A stretch of DNA of 24,689 bases from Ruminococcus sp. UBA1409. Its GTDB lineage: Bacteria > Bacillota > Clostridia > Oscillospirales > Ruminococcaceae. The translations under genes and the position numbers were made by a program. Below, one piece after another: positions 8,455 to 16,824 of this stretch (positions within the stretch are counted from its first letter, which is position 1; every line of letters begins with the position of its first letter). The notes below the pieces were generated by a model, which did no database searches, was not told where the DNA came from, and saw nothing but the letters and a program-made list of their open reading frames with translations. Where the stretch lies: the NCBI GenBank assembly GCA_002305045.1, contig DBPX01000013.1, positions 1 to 24,689 of the forward strand. The letters run 5' to 3'.

Positions 8455-9309
8455 ATGTCAATTAAGTCTGTTCCAAGGCTTGTAGGCTCGGTTTTGCTTC
8501 AGGGAAAAAAGGACAAGCAGAGCCGATTGGTCGATATCCCCTGCCAGAGCATAGCTCCAAGCCCCTATCAGCCAAGAAAGAGCTTTCCTGAGGACAGCCT
8601 CATGGCGCTTTCCAAAAGCATAGCAAGCGAGGGAGTGCTCTGTCCGCTGCTTGTCAGAAGGTCAGGGGAGGGGTATGAGCTGATAGCAGGGGAGCGCAGG
8701 CTCAGAGCCGCAATTATGGCGGGACTTGAGACCGTCCCCTGTATTGTCACCGAGGCGAGCGACAGAAACAGTGCGCTTTTGTCGCTTGTTGAGAATATAC
8801 AGCGTCAGGACCTCGACTTTTTCGAGGAGGCGGACGCAATAGCCAGACTTATCGACCTCTACGGAATGACTCAGGAGGACGCCGCAGTCCGTCTCGGCTT
8901 CGCACAGTCGACGCTTGCGAACAAGCTAAGGCTTCTGAGGCTCTCCCCGAGGGAAAGGAGGCTGGTTGTCGAGAACTCCCTCACAGAGCGTCACGCAAGG
9001 GCGGTTTTACGCCTCCCGACGCCCGAAAAGCGTGAGGAGGCGCTGATAAGGATAGTCAAGGGGAAGCTGAATGTCGAGCGGTCGGAGGCTCTTGTGGAGT
9101 CAATGCTGGAGTACGAGGACTACAAAAAGCGGATACGCAAGGGAGCAGCCGTATTTCGGGACCTAAGGCTGTTTATGAACACCGTCAACAAGGCGGTCGA
9201 GACGATGCAGATTGCGGGAGTCAAGGCTGTTGTGGATAAAAAGCAGTCGGAGGACTATCTCGACTATCACATCAGGATCCCTCTTAAAAAGGAGCCGTCA
9301 GGGGAGTAA
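8455..9309 (+). CDS. noc: nucleoid occlusion protein Noc (ParB family paralogue)
   Basis: Noc binds scattered chromosomal sites and the membrane and prevents Z-ring assembly over the nucleoid. The 284-aa product has the ParB/Noc N domain with the CTP-binding GERRLRAA at 79-86 and VENIQRQDL (112-120), then a helix-turn-helix around 139-163. It is assigned to Noc rather than ParB because the positions that set DNA specificity are Gln151, Lys157, Arg162 and Arg179, the Noc set. The parB product has Arg151, Ala157, Thr162 and Ser179 at the same numbered positions. The N-terminus (VPRLVGSVLL, 6-15) could be the short amphipathic membrane-binding helix. AAAAAAGGAGG precedes the ATG. No consensus Noc-binding site was found nearby. 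Confidence 0.85.
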   Translation: MSIKSVPRLVGSVLLQGKKDKQSRLVDIPCQSIAPSPYQPRKSFPEDSLMALSKSIASEGVLCPLLVRRSGEGYELIAGERRLRAAIMAGLETVPCIVTEASDRNSALLSLVENIQRQDLDFFEEADAIARLIDLYGMTQEDAAVRLGFAQSTLANKLRLLRLSPRERRLVVENSLTERHARAVLRLPTPEKREEALIRIVKGKLNVERSEALVESMLEYEDYKKRIRKGAAVFRDLRLFMNTVNKAVETMQIAGVKAVVDKKQSEDYLDYHIRIPLKKEPSGE

Positions 9310-9323
9310 GGCAGGTCTTAGAA

Positions 9324-9339
9324 TGTTCTATGTGGAACA
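9324..9339 (+). promoter_or_regulatory. parS-like ParB-binding site 2
   Basis: TGTTCTATGTGGAACA lies 14 nt after the noc stop. It has the same off-centre base as site 1 and a second departure from symmetry (T at position 6), so it is the weakest of the four sites. The flanks AA and TT are conserved as in the other copies. Confidence 0.7.
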
Positions 9340-9408
9340 TTGGGGGAGAGGGAGGCTGCCTGACGGCAGCGGTTTCTCTGCCATAGTTTGATAAAGAGGC
9401 AGGACCAT

Positions 9409-9565
9409 GCAAAGTGAGCTGTCAGCGATGCTGACCGATTGATTGCCGGGCAGAATCCCATAAAAGCCTGCAAATATATGCCTCCCGGAAAATTTCGGGA
9501 GGCTGTTTTGCCTTGCTGACCGGCAATCACTCCGCCACAGCTTTAGCTGTGGCGGCTCACTTTGC
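9409..9565 (+). repeat. structured ~155-bp repeat, copy A
   Basis: 157 bp bounded by perfect 11-bp inverted ends, GCAAAGTGAGC (9409-9419) and GCTCACTTTGC (9555-9565). Inside are, in order: hairpin GTCAGC-GAT-GCTGAC (9421-9435); left arm TGATTGCCGG, which pairs with CCGGCAATCA near 9520-9529; a hairpin CCTCCCG/CGGGAGG around an A/T loop (about 9481-9502); and the terminal hairpin CCGCCACAGC-TTTA-GCTGTGGCGG just before the right end. It starts 99 nt after the noc stop. Copies B and C occur elsewhere in the window. No target-site duplication is evident. Confidence 0.85.
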
Positions 9566-9617
9566 TAAGCTATGCTCCCGGCTCCGAAAGCGCCGTCCCA
9601 AGGGGATTTAGAGCTAA

Positions 9618-9633
9618 TGTTCCACATGGAACA
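9618..9633 (-). promoter_or_regulatory. parS-like ParB-binding site 3
   Basis: TGTTCCACATGGAACA on the plus strand is the exact reverse complement of site 1, so the site has the opposite orientation. It is flanked by AA and TT. It lies upstream of parA, between repeat copy A and the parA terminator/promoter region. Confidence 0.85.
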
Positions 9634-9734
9634 TTGTAAAAAATGAGCCTATGCCTGACCTCGCCGACCGTCTGCTCCCAAAAGGTCCGTGGAGGGCAAA
9701 ATCACTCGTCAATCCCCTTAGAAGGCTAAAAGGG

Positions 9735-9776
9735 ACTCCCAGAAGCGGCAAAGCAGTCAGCCTTCGGGAGTTTTTT
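9735..9776 (+). terminator. intrinsic terminator upstream of parA
   Basis: ACTCCC (9735-9740) pairs with GGGAGT (9766-9771), and GAAG (9742-9745) with CTTC (9762-9765), with A9741 bulged. A run of six T follows (9771-9776). It probably ends transcripts entering from noc and the repeat. An upstream segment, GAAGGCT (9721-9727), is complementary to AGCCTTC (9759-9765), so an alternative, mutually exclusive fold exists. Confidence 0.7.
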
Positions 9777-9817
9777 GTACTGATAAGCCGATATTCCAAA
9801 AAAATCGGGAAAACCTA

Positions 9818-9845
9818 TTGCAAACTCCGGTATTTATGCTATACT
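9818..9845 (+). promoter_or_regulatory. probable sigma-A promoter of parA
   Basis: A -35 box TTGCAA (9818-9823) and -10 box TATACT (9840-9845) are separated by 16 bp, with a TG one base before the -10 (extended -10). It lies after the terminator and about 90 bp before the parA start, so it would drive parA-parB and possibly serS. Confidence 0.7.
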
Positions 9846-9933
9846 TAAATTATAGGGATAGCTGCGAGACGCTGTTTTGCCGGCAGGCGGCGTGCTTTGC
9901 AGCGCAATTTTTAGCTAAATAGGGGAGATGTGC

Positions 9934-10728
9934 ATGGGAAAAATCATCGCCGTTTCAAATCAAAAGGGCGGCGTAGGCAAATCAACAACGGTAGTAAACC
10001 TTGGGGCGGCGCTTGGTGGAAAGGGTAAGCGGGTGCTTGTCGTCGATATAGACGCCCAGGGGAACACAACAACAGGTCTCGGAGTGAGAAAGAGGACTAT
10101 TAAAAACACCGTCTACGAGGTATTAATAGGAGCCTGCAGGGCAGGGGAGGCTGTCGTTCCGACGGCGTACAAGGGCGTCTCCCTGATTTCCTCGGCGCAG
10201 AAGCTTGCGGGAGCGGATGTCGAGCTTGCCTCGGTCGAAAACAGGCTCTCAAGGCTGAAGATGCAGCTTCTTACCATAAAGGATATGTTCGATTATATAC
10301 TTATAGACACCCCTCCCTCTCTGAGTCTTATAACGCTGAACGCACTTGTGGCGTGCAATTCGGTGCTGATACCGATTCAGTGCGAGTTCTATTCGCTGGA
10401 GGGACTTGTCCAGCTTTCGGACACCATTAAAAGAATTAAGGACGGCTACAACCCCGCCATGTATGTAGAGGGTATTCTCTTTACGATGTACATGGGCAGG
10501 TACAATCTTACAAGCCAGGTGGTGGCTGAGGTCAAAAAATACTTCTCCAAGGAGGTCTACACCACCGTCATACCGAGAAATGTTGCGCTTTCCGAGGCTC
10601 CCAGCCACGGCAAGCCGATAATGTACTACGACAGAAGCTCCAAGGGCGCAGAGGCGTACGAGAGCTTTTGCATAGAGTTTTTGGAAAGAAGCCGCCAGAG
10701 GAAGAAATCTCAGAGTGCGGCAGGCTAA
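9934..10728 (+). CDS. parA: chromosome partitioning ATPase ParA (Soj)
   Basis: ParA/Soj is a DNA-binding ATPase that works with ParB to segregate replication origins and, in Bacillus, to control DnaA. I prefer the ATG at 9934 over the one at 9928 because the GGGGAG site ends right at 9927. The 264-aa product starts MGKIIAVSNQ and carries the deviant Walker A KGGVGKST (11-18), switch I DIDAQGNTTTGLG (38-50) and Walker B-like ILIDTPPS (122-129), then QCEFYSLEGLVQL. There is no N-terminal HTH extension, so it is a chromosomal-type short ParA. It precedes parB by 81 bp. Confidence 0.95.
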   Translation: MGKIIAVSNQKGGVGKSTTVVNLGAALGGKGKRVLVVDIDAQGNTTTGLGVRKRTIKNTVYEVLIGACRAGEAVVPTAYKGVSLISSAQKLAGADVELASVENRLSRLKMQLLTIKDMFDYILIDTPPSLSLITLNALVACNSVLIPIQCEFYSLEGLVQLSDTIKRIKDGYNPAMYVEGILFTMYMGRYNLTSQVVAEVKKYFSKEVYTTVIPRNVALSEAPSHGKPIMYYDRSSKGAEAYESFCIEFLERSRQRKKSQSAAG

Positions 10729-10809
10729 AGCCAGGAGGCAAAAAGACGGAGGGAATCCTCCCGAAGCCCTTAAAGCCCCGGCAGAGTCAATAAAAAGGAA
10801 TGGTGAGAA

Positions 10810-11664
10810 ATGGCAAGGTCAAAAGGACTTGGAATGGGCATGGACGCCCTTTACAACGAGAACGACAGCGGAGTCAAGCCAAAGACGCTCAGGATAACCC
10901 AGCTATACCCAAACAAGGAACAGCCAAGAACCGATTTTAACCACGAAACCCTGGCGTCTCTTTCGGAGTCGATAAAGCAGCACGGGGTGCTCCAGCCGCT
11001 TTTGGTCCGCCCGATGGAGGACGGCAACTATCAGATAGTCGCAGGAGAGCGCCGTTGGAGAGCCGCAAGGATGGCAGGTCTTGAGGAGGTTCCGGTGATA
11101 ATCAAGGAGCTGTCCGACCGTGAGACGATGGAGATGGCTCTGGTTGAAAACCTCCAGAGGGAGAATCTCAACCCGGTCGAGGAGGCTCTTGGCTACAAGG
11201 AGCTTATGGACAGGTACGGCTACACCCAGGAGCAGGTCGCCAAAATCGTGGGCAGGTCCCGGCCGGTCATAGCCAACGCCCTGAGGCTTTTAACCCTTGA
11301 CGAGCTGATAATCACCTCGATAAGGGACGGCGTAATATCCCCAAGCCATGCAAAGGTGCTGTGCGGCGTCGAGGACCCCAAGGAAAGGGAGGTCCTGGCG
11401 GCGAGGATAAAAAAGGATATTCTATCTGTCAGGGAGCTTGAGGAGCTTATAAGGAAGTCAAGAGAGGCAAGAGAGAAGAAAATAAAGCTTCCAAAGAAAA
11501 AGGATGTCTTTCTGAGGGAGATAGAGATATCCCTAGCGGAGCTGACGGGCCGCAAGGTTGTCGTCACCGGGAAAAACAGGGGCGGAAAGATAGAAATCGA
11601 GTATTACAACAAGGACGACCTCACAAGGATATCAAGGCTTTTAGAGAAGCTGAAGTCGCTGTAA
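10810..11664 (+). CDS. parB: chromosome partitioning protein ParB (Spo0J)
   Basis: ParB is a CTP-dependent DNA clamp that loads at parS, spreads, and recruits SMC and ParA. The 284-aa product begins with the conserved ARSKGLGMGMDALY, a ParA-interacting N-terminus. Next come the CTPase domain with GERRWRAA (79-86) and VENLQRENLNPVEEA (112-126), the helix-turn-helix YTQEQVAKIVGRSRPVIANALRLL (138-161), the linker and a C-terminal dimerisation domain (about 230-284). The HTH has ParB-type residues (Arg151, Ala157), unlike Noc upstream. AAGGA lies 10 nt before the ATG. Its likely targets are the four palindromes at 8153, 9324, 9618 and 11684. Confidence 0.95.
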   Translation: MARSKGLGMGMDALYNENDSGVKPKTLRITQLYPNKEQPRTDFNHETLASLSESIKQHGVLQPLLVRPMEDGNYQIVAGERRWRAARMAGLEEVPVIIKELSDRETMEMALVENLQRENLNPVEEALGYKELMDRYGYTQEQVAKIVGRSRPVIANALRLLTLDELIITSIRDGVISPSHAKVLCGVEDPKEREVLAARIKKDILSVRELEELIRKSREAREKKIKLPKKKDVFLREIEISLAELTGRKVVVTGKNRGGKIEIEYYNKDDLTRISRLLEKLKSL

Positions 11665-11683
11665 TCGGGGACGGAATAATAAT

Positions 11684-11699
11684 TGTTCCACATGGAACA
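11684..11699 (-). promoter_or_regulatory. parS-like ParB-binding site 4
   Basis: TGTTCCACATGGAACA lies between parB and serS, 20 nt after the parB stop. It is identical to site 3 and in the opposite orientation to site 1. It may also affect expression of serS when ParB is bound. Confidence 0.85.
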
Positions 11700-11746
11700 A
11701 TGATATAAATACACTCTGCGCCTGAGGCGCAAAAAGGAGAATTAAA

Positions 11747-13033
11747 ATGCTTGACATCAAATTTCTAAGGGAGAATCCCGAGGCTGTAAAGGAAAACATC
11801 AAAAACAAGTTCCAGGAGGACAAGCTCCCCCTAGTTGACGAGGTAATAGCTCTTGACAAGGAATACAGGGAGGCTATAACCGAGGCGGACAGGCTCAGGG
11901 CGGACAGGAACAGGCTGTCAAAGGAGATAGGCGGACTGATGGCGAAGGGCAAAAGGGAGGAGGCGGACGCTGTCAAGAAGCAGGTTACCGACGCCGCCAA
12001 CACCCTGTCCGAGCTTGAAAAGAAGGAGGCTGACCTCAGCGAGAAAATCACCGGGATAATGATGGTAATCCCGCAGATGATAGACCCAAGCGTCCCGATA
12101 GGAAGGGACGACTCCGAGAATGTCGAGCTTGAGAGATTCGGCGAGCCTTATGTTCCCGACTTCGAGATACCCTATCACACCGAGATAATGGAGCGTCTTA
12201 ACGGAATCGACCTTGACAGCGCAAGGAGGGTTGCGGGAAACGGCTTCTACTATCTCATGGGGGATATAGCAAGGCTGCACTCTGCCGTAATAGCCTACGC
12301 CAGGGACTTCATGATAGACAGGGGCTTTACCTACTGCGTCCCGCCGTTTATGATAAGGTCTAATGTCGTGACGGGAGTCATGAGCTTTGCCGAAATGGAC
12401 TCGATGATGTATAAGATAGAGGGCGAGGACCTATACCTTATCGGCACCAGCGAGCATTCGATGATAGGAAAGTTTATCGACCAGATAATCCCCGAGGACA
12501 AGCTCCCGATAACCCTTACCAGCTATTCGCCATGCTTCAGAAAGGAAAAGGGCGCTCACGGTCTGGAGGAGAGAGGAGTTTACAGAATCCACCAGTTTGA
12601 AAAGCAGGAGATGATAGTCGTCTGCAGGCCGGACCAGAGCATGGAGTGGTTTGATAAGCTCTGGAAGAACACCGTCGACCTGTTCAGAAGCCTTGATATC
12701 CCTGTAAGGACGCTGGAGTGCTGCTCCGGGGACCTAGCCGACCTCAAGGTAAAGTCGCTTGATGTCGAGGCGTGGAGCCCGAGGCAGAAAAAATACTTCG
12801 AGGTAGGCTCCTGCTCCACCCTGGGGGACGCACAGGCGAGAAGGCTCAAGATAAGAGTAAGCGGGGAGAAGGGAAAGTACATCGCACATACTCTTAACAA
12901 CACCGTGGTAGCGCCGCCGAGAATGCTGATAGCCTTCCTTGAAAATAACCTGAACGAGGACGGCAGCGTGAGAATCCCCGAGGCTCTAAGGCCCTACATG
13001 GGAGGAAAAAGCATAATCGGGAGAAAGGACTAA
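11747..13033 (+). CDS. serS: serine--tRNA ligase
   Basis: This enzyme charges tRNA-Ser with serine (class II synthetase, cytoplasm). The 428-aa product has an N-terminal helical arm (about 27-105, heptad-like, contacts the long variable arm of tRNA-Ser) and a catalytic core. The core has GTSEHS at 233-238 (TxE serine-binding loop), motif 2 FRKEKGAHGLEERGVYRIHQFEKQE (264-288) and motif 3 ending RMLIAFLENN. The loop reads GTSEHS and motif 2 GAHGLEERG, rather than the PTAEVP and GSAGRDTRG of the E. coli and B. subtilis enzymes, so it belongs to a different subfamily. AAAAGGAGAATTAAA precedes the ATG. No T-box leader is present. Confidence 0.95.
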   Translation: MLDIKFLRENPEAVKENIKNKFQEDKLPLVDEVIALDKEYREAITEADRLRADRNRLSKEIGGLMAKGKREEADAVKKQVTDAANTLSELEKKEADLSEKITGIMMVIPQMIDPSVPIGRDDSENVELERFGEPYVPDFEIPYHTEIMERLNGIDLDSARRVAGNGFYYLMGDIARLHSAVIAYARDFMIDRGFTYCVPPFMIRSNVVTGVMSFAEMDSMMYKIEGEDLYLIGTSEHSMIGKFIDQIIPEDKLPITLTSYSPCFRKEKGAHGLEERGVYRIHQFEKQEMIVVCRPDQSMEWFDKLWKNTVDLFRSLDIPVRTLECCSGDLADLKVKSLDVEAWSPRQKKYFEVGSCSTLGDAQARRLKIRVSGEKGKYIAHTLNNTVVAPPRMLIAFLENNLNEDGSVRIPEALRPYMGGKSIIGRKD

Positions 13034-13082
13034 AAAAGACACCGCAGGAATATACCGTATAGGAATAAAGGAGGCAGACTGA

Positions 13083-14147
13083 GTGAAAACCCTCAAGGAG
13101 GCATACAAGGACTATTTCACGGTCGGAGCGGCTGTAGCAGCACACTGGCTGGACGAGGCGTCGGAGTGCGTTAAGCAAAATTTCTCCACCCTAACCGCAG
13201 AGAATGAGATGAAGTACATGGGAGTCCATAACCACAGCTACAAAAGGCCGGATTTCCGTGGGCTAAAGCCAGGCGAAAGGCCGGAGCCTCCCGAGATAAC
13301 AAGCCGTGAGAGATTTGTTCATCCCAGCCTCGAGACCGACGCCGCTCCCGGTCTTAAAATTTACAATTTCGCAAGGTCTAACGGGATTTTAATGAGAGGC
13401 CACACCCTGTCCTGGCACGGCTCCTATCCCTGGGGGATATTCGAGCAGCTAACCCCTGAGGAGCTTGAAGCAAATACCATAGAGCACTACGAGCTTGTTT
13501 CAAGGACCTTCCCCGGCTGCTACTGCTGGGATGTCGTAAACGAGGCGGCAAGCGATAAAAGGGAGGATTTTTATCTCAGGAGGACGCCGTACCTTGACAA
13601 ATTCGGGGACGACTATCTTATAAAGCTTTACCGCCTTGCAAGAAAATACTTCCCTGACGCTAAGCTCTGCTGCAACGACTACAACGAGTTCGTCCCGCAC
13701 AAGAGGGACAGAATCCTAAGGATAGTAAACGAGCTTAAGGCTGAGGGTCTTGTCGATGTGATAGGCTGTCAGTGCCATGTCAATGTCCATCTTCTTGACA
13801 AAAAGGACGGCTTCGACGAGATAAAAAGAAGCTACGACCTCTACGCCGAGACGGGCTTAAAGCTCCACATAACCGAGATGGATGTAAACTGCGTCGACTG
13901 GGAGAGAAGGGACGAGGAGATAACCCCGGAGGCTGTTAAAAATGTCGCCGAGGTATACTCCAGGCTGTTTGAGATATTCCGCCAGTACAAGGGAGTGATA
14001 GAGAATGTCACCCTCTGGGGAGTGTCTAATAAGCACTCCTGGCTCAACTCCTTCAAGCTAAGGGGGAGGACGGTCAAGAATCAGCCGCTTCTGTTCGACG
14101 ACGACTACCAGCCGACCGAGGCGTTCTACAGAGTAACCGAGTTCTAG
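13083..14147 (+). CDS. endo-1,4-beta-xylanase, GH10 family, intracellular
   Basis: GH10 enzymes cleave internal beta-1,4 bonds of xylan or xylo-oligosaccharides. In 354 aa the TIM-barrel markers appear in order: AENEMKY (39-45), GILMRGHTLSWH (101-112), WDVVNEA (149-155) with the acid/base Glu154, NDYNEF (198-203), QCHVNV (230-235) and ITEMDV (263-268) with the nucleophile Glu265. There is no signal peptide, so it probably acts on imported oligosaccharides. Residues about 55-90 form a longer loop than usual. Translation starts at a GTG, 8 nt after AAGGAGG. It follows serS by 49 bp and may be co-transcribed with it. The exact substrate cannot be told from the sequence. Confidence 0.9.
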   Translation: MKTLKEAYKDYFTVGAAVAAHWLDEASECVKQNFSTLTAENEMKYMGVHNHSYKRPDFRGLKPGERPEPPEITSRERFVHPSLETDAAPGLKIYNFARSNGILMRGHTLSWHGSYPWGIFEQLTPEELEANTIEHYELVSRTFPGCYCWDVVNEAASDKREDFYLRRTPYLDKFGDDYLIKLYRLARKYFPDAKLCCNDYNEFVPHKRDRILRIVNELKAEGLVDVIGCQCHVNVHLLDKKDGFDEIKRSYDLYAETGLKLHITEMDVNCVDWERRDEEITPEAVKNVAEVYSRLFEIFRQYKGVIENVTLWGVSNKHSWLNSFKLRGRTVKNQPLLFDDDYQPTEAFYRVTEF

Positions 14148-14198
14148 CCAAAATACCCGTCCTGCGGGCGCAGTGCCTGCCGGGCGGGCTTATTGTAC

Positions 14199-14227
14199 TT
14201 GACAAGAGCAAAGATTTAGTGTATCAT
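14199..14227 (+). promoter_or_regulatory. sigma-A promoter of guaB
   Basis: A consensus -35 TTGACA (14199-14204) and -10 TATCAT (14222-14227) are separated by 17 bp. The expected start is near 14234, leaving a leader of about 65 nt before the guaB ATG. I see no purine riboswitch core in that leader. Confidence 0.8.
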
Positions 14228-14261
14228 AAATCAAATAACATTTTGTCTAAAGAAGTAATAA

Positions 14262-15773
<1,512 letters not shown>

Positions 15774-15822
15774 CCGGGGGAGGGTGTAATACCTGCCCGG
15801 AAGCCGTCCCTCAGCACCCTGT

Positions 15823-15864
15823 AAGCTCAAAAAGCCTATACCGGGCGATGCATTTTGAGCTTTT
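15823..15864 (+). terminator. intrinsic terminator after guaB
   Basis: AAGCTCAAAA (15823-15832) and TTTTGAGCTT (15853-15862) make a perfect 10-bp stem with a 20-nt loop, and the right arm runs into TTTT. It starts about 50 nt after the guaB stop. The A/T symmetry could let it work from both sides. Confidence 0.75.
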
Positions 15865-15933
15865 ATCACAGCACAATGGGGGATACTCGCAGAGCCGTTA
15901 TCCGGCTTTTGCATGAATTTTGCATATTGTGTC

Positions 15934-15995
15934 AAAAGCCCCTCGGCGGACGGGATACTAATGTACCTATGCGGCGCAGGAAGGGGCTTTTTCAG
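15934..15995 (+). terminator. possible attenuator hairpin directly before birA
   Basis: AAAAGCCCCT (15934-15943) is perfectly complementary to AGGGGCTTTT (15982-15991), and the right arm continues into T15992, so the hairpin resembles an intrinsic terminator. The loop is long (38 nt). It ends only about 23 nt before the birA ATG and on the same strand, where a terminator would block birA unless it were conditional. Confidence 0.5.
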
Positions 15996-16014
15996 TTTCA
16001 GAAGGGTGATAGAA

Positions 16015-16794
16015 ATGGGTAATCAGTCTCTTTTAATCAGGGAGCTTGCAAGAGGAGCTGTCAGGATAAGGGAGTATTCAAGGCTTGAGTCCACCAACAC
16101 CCTTGCCAAGGAGCTTGCCGCCTCCGGCGAGCCGGGAGGGCTTGTAATAACCGCAAGGGAGCAGTCCGGCGGCAGGGGAAGGCGTGGACGGAGCTTTTTC
16201 AGTCCCGAGGGGACAGGGCTTTACCTCTCGCTTTTATGGCGTCCCGAGCCGATGACGCTCAGTGCCGACAGCGCACTTTTCCTGACTCCCGCCGCCGCCT
16301 GCGCCGTCAGCACGGCGCTAAAGAGCAGCTTTTGCATAGATACAGGGATCAAGTGGGTCAATGACATCCTCTACATGGGAAAAAAGCTATGCGGAATCCT
16401 GGTGGAGACGGGAACAAGCTCCGGCTTTATCGACTATGCGGTGGTAGGAGTCGGGCTAAACCTGTTTTATCCTAAGGACGGCTTTCCTCCCGAGCTTTCA
16501 AATACCGCCGCCGCACTCTTTGAGGGCTTCGACTGCGAAAAAAGGGACAAGGCGCTTTTTTCGCTCGCAGACTCCTTAATAGACTGGCTGGAGCCTCTTG
16601 ACCCCGAAAGGATACTCCCCGAGTACATAAAAAGAAGCGTCCTCATAGGAAGGAGGATAACGGTTCACAGGCCGGGAGGCTCAGTGCCCGCCCACGCCGT
16701 CGGGATAGACAAAAGAGCGAGGCTGGAGGTTTTATATGACGACGGCTCAAGGGAGGCTCTTGACTCCGGCGAGGTCTCGGTAAGGCTTGGATAA
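16015..16794 (+). CDS. birA: biotin--[acetyl-CoA-carboxylase] ligase, monofunctional
   Basis: This enzyme activates biotin to biotinyl-AMP and attaches it to a lysine of biotin-dependent carboxylases. I start at the ATG at 16015, behind AGAAGGGTGA, giving 259 aa; a longer in-frame ATG at 15913 would run through the hairpin at 15934-15991. The catalytic domain has RLESTNTLAKELA (23-35), the biotin/AMP loop GRGRRGR (53-59), KWVNDILYMGKKLCGILVE (113-131) and the C-terminal SH3-like domain (about 212-259). There is no N-terminal winged helix, so unlike E. coli BirA it cannot be the biotin repressor. It is 30 nt before an ECF S-component gene. Confidence 0.92.
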   Translation: MGNQSLLIRELARGAVRIREYSRLESTNTLAKELAASGEPGGLVITAREQSGGRGRRGRSFFSPEGTGLYLSLLWRPEPMTLSADSALFLTPAAACAVSTALKSSFCIDTGIKWVNDILYMGKKLCGILVETGTSSGFIDYAVVGVGLNLFYPKDGFPPELSNTAAALFEGFDCEKRDKALFSLADSLIDWLEPLDPERILPEYIKRSVLIGRRITVHRPGGSVPAHAVGIDKRARLEVLYDDGSREALDSGEVSVRLG

Positions 16795-16824
16795 CATAAT
16801 TAGTATTCATCACAGGAGGTATAT

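Larger units (their letters stand above)
9310..9933. other. noc-parA intergenic region
   Basis: About 620 bp with no convincing gene. In order it holds parS-like site 2 (9324), a short hairpin CTGCC/GGCAG (9356-9369), structured repeat copy A (9409-9565), parS-like site 3 (9618), an intrinsic terminator (9735-9776), the parA promoter (9818-9845) and an 80-nt parA leader. Short frames that begin at the parS sites encode MFHVEH-like peptides; these come from the palindrome itself and are not genes. Confidence 0.7.

Noticed and set aside
9231..9239. Perfect DnaA box (TTATCCACA on the minus strand) in noc, and another at 14521-14529 in guaB
   Set aside because: Both are isolated and inside conserved codons (VVDK; IIHK). 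No cluster or AT-rich element lies beside them, so chance is sufficient.
14148..14198. Possible terminator after the xylanase gene (GC-rich CCCG/CGGG segments)
   Set aside because: The pairing is imperfect, with competing short stems and no T run, so I did not list it.
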